A DNA stretch of 64,000 nucleotides, from assembly GCF_000687165.1 (NCBI RefSeq), contig NZ_JMKU01000012.1:119683-183682 (forward strand), read 5' to 3'. A program made the position numbers and the translations under genes. This stretch comes from Paracidovorax oryzae ATCC 19882. Its GTDB lineage: Bacteria > Pseudomonadota > Gammaproteobacteria > Burkholderiales > Burkholderiaceae_C. Each line of letters opens with the position of its first letter. Position 1 is the first letter of the stretch. The notes beneath the pieces were generated by a model. It was not told the origin of the DNA. It ran no database searches and saw only the letters and a list, made by a program, of their open reading frames with translations. Positions 62,372 through 64,000 of the stretch are shown piece after piece.

Positions 62372-63850
62372 ATGTCCAACCTGTCTCCTGTCATCAAATC
62401 CATCCAAGACATCATGCGCCAGGACTCTGGCGTTGACGGCGATGCACAGCGCATCAGCCAGCTGACCTGGCTGCTGTTCCTCAAAGTCTTTGATGCGCTC
62501 GAAGAAGAGCTTGAAACCACCCGCGATCATTACCAGAGCCCCATCCCCGAACACCTTCGTTGGCGCGCCTGGGCCGCGAATCCGGAAGGCATGACCGGCG
62601 AGGCCTTGCTGGATTTTGTCGATAAGCAACTCTTCCCGGCCCTCAAGGGCCTGAATGCCGATCCCGTGCGCAACCCGCGCGGCTACGTGGTGCGCGGCGT
62701 GTTCGAAGACGCCTACAACTACATGAAGAGCGGTCATCTGCTGCGCCAGGTGGTCAACAAGCTGAACACCATCGACTTCAACCGGCAGGCCGAACGCCAC
62801 CAGTTCAACGACCTGTACGAAAAGATCCTGCGCGACCTGCAGAGCGCCGGCAACGCGGGCGAGTTCTATACGCCCCGCGCCGTCACCCAGTTCATGGTGG
62901 ACATGATCAACCCCCAACTGGGCGAGAGCGTCATGGACCCGGCCACCGGCACCGGCGGCTTCCTGGTCTGCGCCATCGAGCACCTGCGCAGACAGGTGCG
63001 CAATGCCGGCCAAGAAGCGGTACTGCAAAACAGCATCCGTGGCGTAGAAAAAAAGCAGCTTCCGCACATGCTCTGCGTCACCAACCTGCTGCTGCACGGC
63101 ATCGAAGTACCCAGCCAGATCGTGCACGACAACACCTTGGCCCGCCCGCTGCGCGACTACACGGCGGCAGACCGTGTCAACGTCATCCTCACCAACCCGC
63201 CCTTCGGCGGCATCGAAGAGCCCGGCATCGAGGCCGGCTTCCCCGCCGACGTGCGCACCAAGGAGACGGCCGACCTTTTCCTCGTGCTCATCCAGCACCT
63301 GCTCAAGCCCCATGGCCGCGCCGCCGTGGTGCTGCCCGACGGCTTCCTGTTCGGTGAAGGCGTGAAGGCCCGCATCAAGGAACAACTGCTGCAGCAATGC
63401 AACCTGCACACCATCGTCCGCCTGCCCAATGGCGTGTTCGCTCCCTATACCGGCATCAAGACCAACCTGCTGTTCTTCACCAAGGGCCAGTCGACGCAGC
63501 ACATCTGGTACTACGAGCACCCCTACCCGCCGGGCGCGAAGAACTACAACAAGACCAAGCCCATCCGCATCGACGAGTTCGATGCCGAGAAAGCCTGGTG
63601 GGGCACCGAGGACGACGGCTTTGCCGCCCGCGTGGAAAACGAACGGGCCTGGAAGGTGGGCGTCGACCAGATCAAGGCTGCCGGCTACAACCTGGACCAG
63701 AAGAACCCCCACGTTGGCGAGCAGCAAAGCCACGACCCCGACGTGCTGCTGGCCGACTATGCCCGGTTGCAGGCCGAGGCCCAGGCTCTGCGCGATGAGT
63801 TGAAGGGCATCCTGGCGCAGTCCCTGTCCGCCAAAGCTGCCAGCGTCTGA
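62372..63850 (+). CDS. hsdM: Type I DNA methyltransferase M subunit (HsdM)
   Basis: A 492-residue N6-adenine methylase. The AdoMet motif DPATGTGGF is at about 189 and the catalytic NPPF at about 275. The N-terminal helical domain (TWLLFLKVFDALEEELE) contacts HsdS. It methylates adenines in the target sequence and, with HsdS, controls cleavage by HsdR. The expected hsdS does not follow within the window; an IS5-like transposase on the opposite strand does. Confidence 0.95.
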   Translation: MSNLSPVIKSIQDIMRQDSGVDGDAQRISQLTWLLFLKVFDALEEELETTRDHYQSPIPEHLRWRAWAANPEGMTGEALLDFVDKQLFPALKGLNADPVRNPRGYVVRGVFEDAYNYMKSGHLLRQVVNKLNTIDFNRQAERHQFNDLYEKILRDLQSAGNAGEFYTPRAVTQFMVDMINPQLGESVMDPATGTGGFLVCAIEHLRRQVRNAGQEAVLQNSIRGVEKKQLPHMLCVTNLLLHGIEVPSQIVHDNTLARPLRDYTAADRVNVILTNPPFGGIEEPGIEAGFPADVRTKETADLFLVLIQHLLKPHGRAAVVLPDGFLFGEGVKARIKEQLLQQCNLHTIVRLPNGVFAPYTGIKTNLLFFTKGQSTQHIWYYEHPYPPGAKNYNKTKPIRIDEFDAEKAWWGTEDDGFAARVENERAWKVGVDQIKAAGYNLDQKNPHVGEQQSHDPDVLLADYARLQAEAQALRDELKGILAQSLSAKAASV

Positions 63851-63912
63851 TGATCAGCAACGCGTTCTGCAAGGACTTCGCTGGCAGCGCCAGGGTGTAG
63901 GGTTTAGAGCGG

Positions 63913-64000
63913 CTAACACCACCGATCCACGAAGCGCGCACAGATGATCGCTGCAGCCAGTTTCAACAGCGCTTCGTGGATGTCCAGCCGCCGCTCGAAG
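63913..64000 (-). mobile_element. IS5-family transposase, C-terminal end (partial)
   Basis: The last 28 codons of a transposase run off the right edge. FERRLDIHEALLKLAAAIICARF is typical of IS5-group transposase C-termini. Its stop (TAG) is followed by the non-coding end of the element, which lies next to the hsdM stop. The element boundaries and inverted repeats cannot be settled here. Confidence 0.75.

Overview
The window is GC-rich (except for a lower-GC patch at about 17.1-18.4 kb) and looks like a chromosomal segment of a beta-proteobacterium of the order Burkholderiales. Family Comamonadaceae, and an Acidovorax-like plant-associated bacterium in particular, fits best. The reasons are protein resemblance by eye, the gene content (czc and cop metal resistance, MocR regulator, an RNA-repair locus) and a HrpX-type PIP box in front of a probable type III effector. 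No database search was possible, so genus is inference.

Layout. 1-16.9 kb: rsmG-mnmG, three ParB-binding parS sites (two inside genes), an FMN reductase, GST, a tauABC-type sulfonate importer, an Old Yellow Enzyme, then a two-component system divergent from a czcCBA-type metal efflux operon. 17.2-18.4 kb: a lower-GC peptidoglycan-hydrolase gene followed by an LprI-like periplasmic inhibitor, probably an antibacterial effector and immunity pair. 18.5-24.8 kb: chemoreceptor, copA divergent from copZ-cueR with two CueR-type promoters, and a thiolase. 24.9-25.8 kb: a second probable effector and immunity pair (BPSL0067 and STY0301 families). 25.9-30.6 kb: DUF3297, a lipoprotein, SpmAB-like membrane protein, rdgC, a Spy-like chaperone and pagL.

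30.6-31.6 kb is a 1-kb non-coding region. It holds several DnaA-box-like sites and two direct-repeat modules, each a DnaA box, a 14-bp GC-rich spacer, a DnaA-trio-like triplet run and an AT-rich stretch. With nearby mnmG and parS it is the best replication-origin candidate, although dnaA is not in the window.

31.6-46.5 kb: a 1,499-residue GAF/PAS-GGDEF-EAL protein, aroG, an NlpC/P60 lipoprotein, the PIP-box-driven effector candidate, leuA with a leader peptide rich in CTA leucine codons, LysR and MocR regulators, an exonuclease and stress proteins. 46.6-52.4 kb: dinG-like helicase, homoserine dehydrogenase behind a thr leader peptide and attenuator, ferredoxin, OsmC and a cysteine-cluster protein.

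52.4-59.3 kb is an RNA-repair locus: rtcR (sigma-54 activator) divergent from rsr (Ro60/TROVE)-Y RNA-rtcB-rlaP-rtcA, with a consensus sigma-54 promoter before rsr. The Y RNA carries a circularly permuted tRNA mimic, and a second, weaker Y-RNA-like segment precedes it. 59.4-64 kb: type I restriction-modification genes hsdR and hsdM separated by a SHOCT-domain gene. No hsdS follows; the window ends in an IS5-like transposase.

Many long open frames antisense to these genes are GC-driven artefacts and are omitted.
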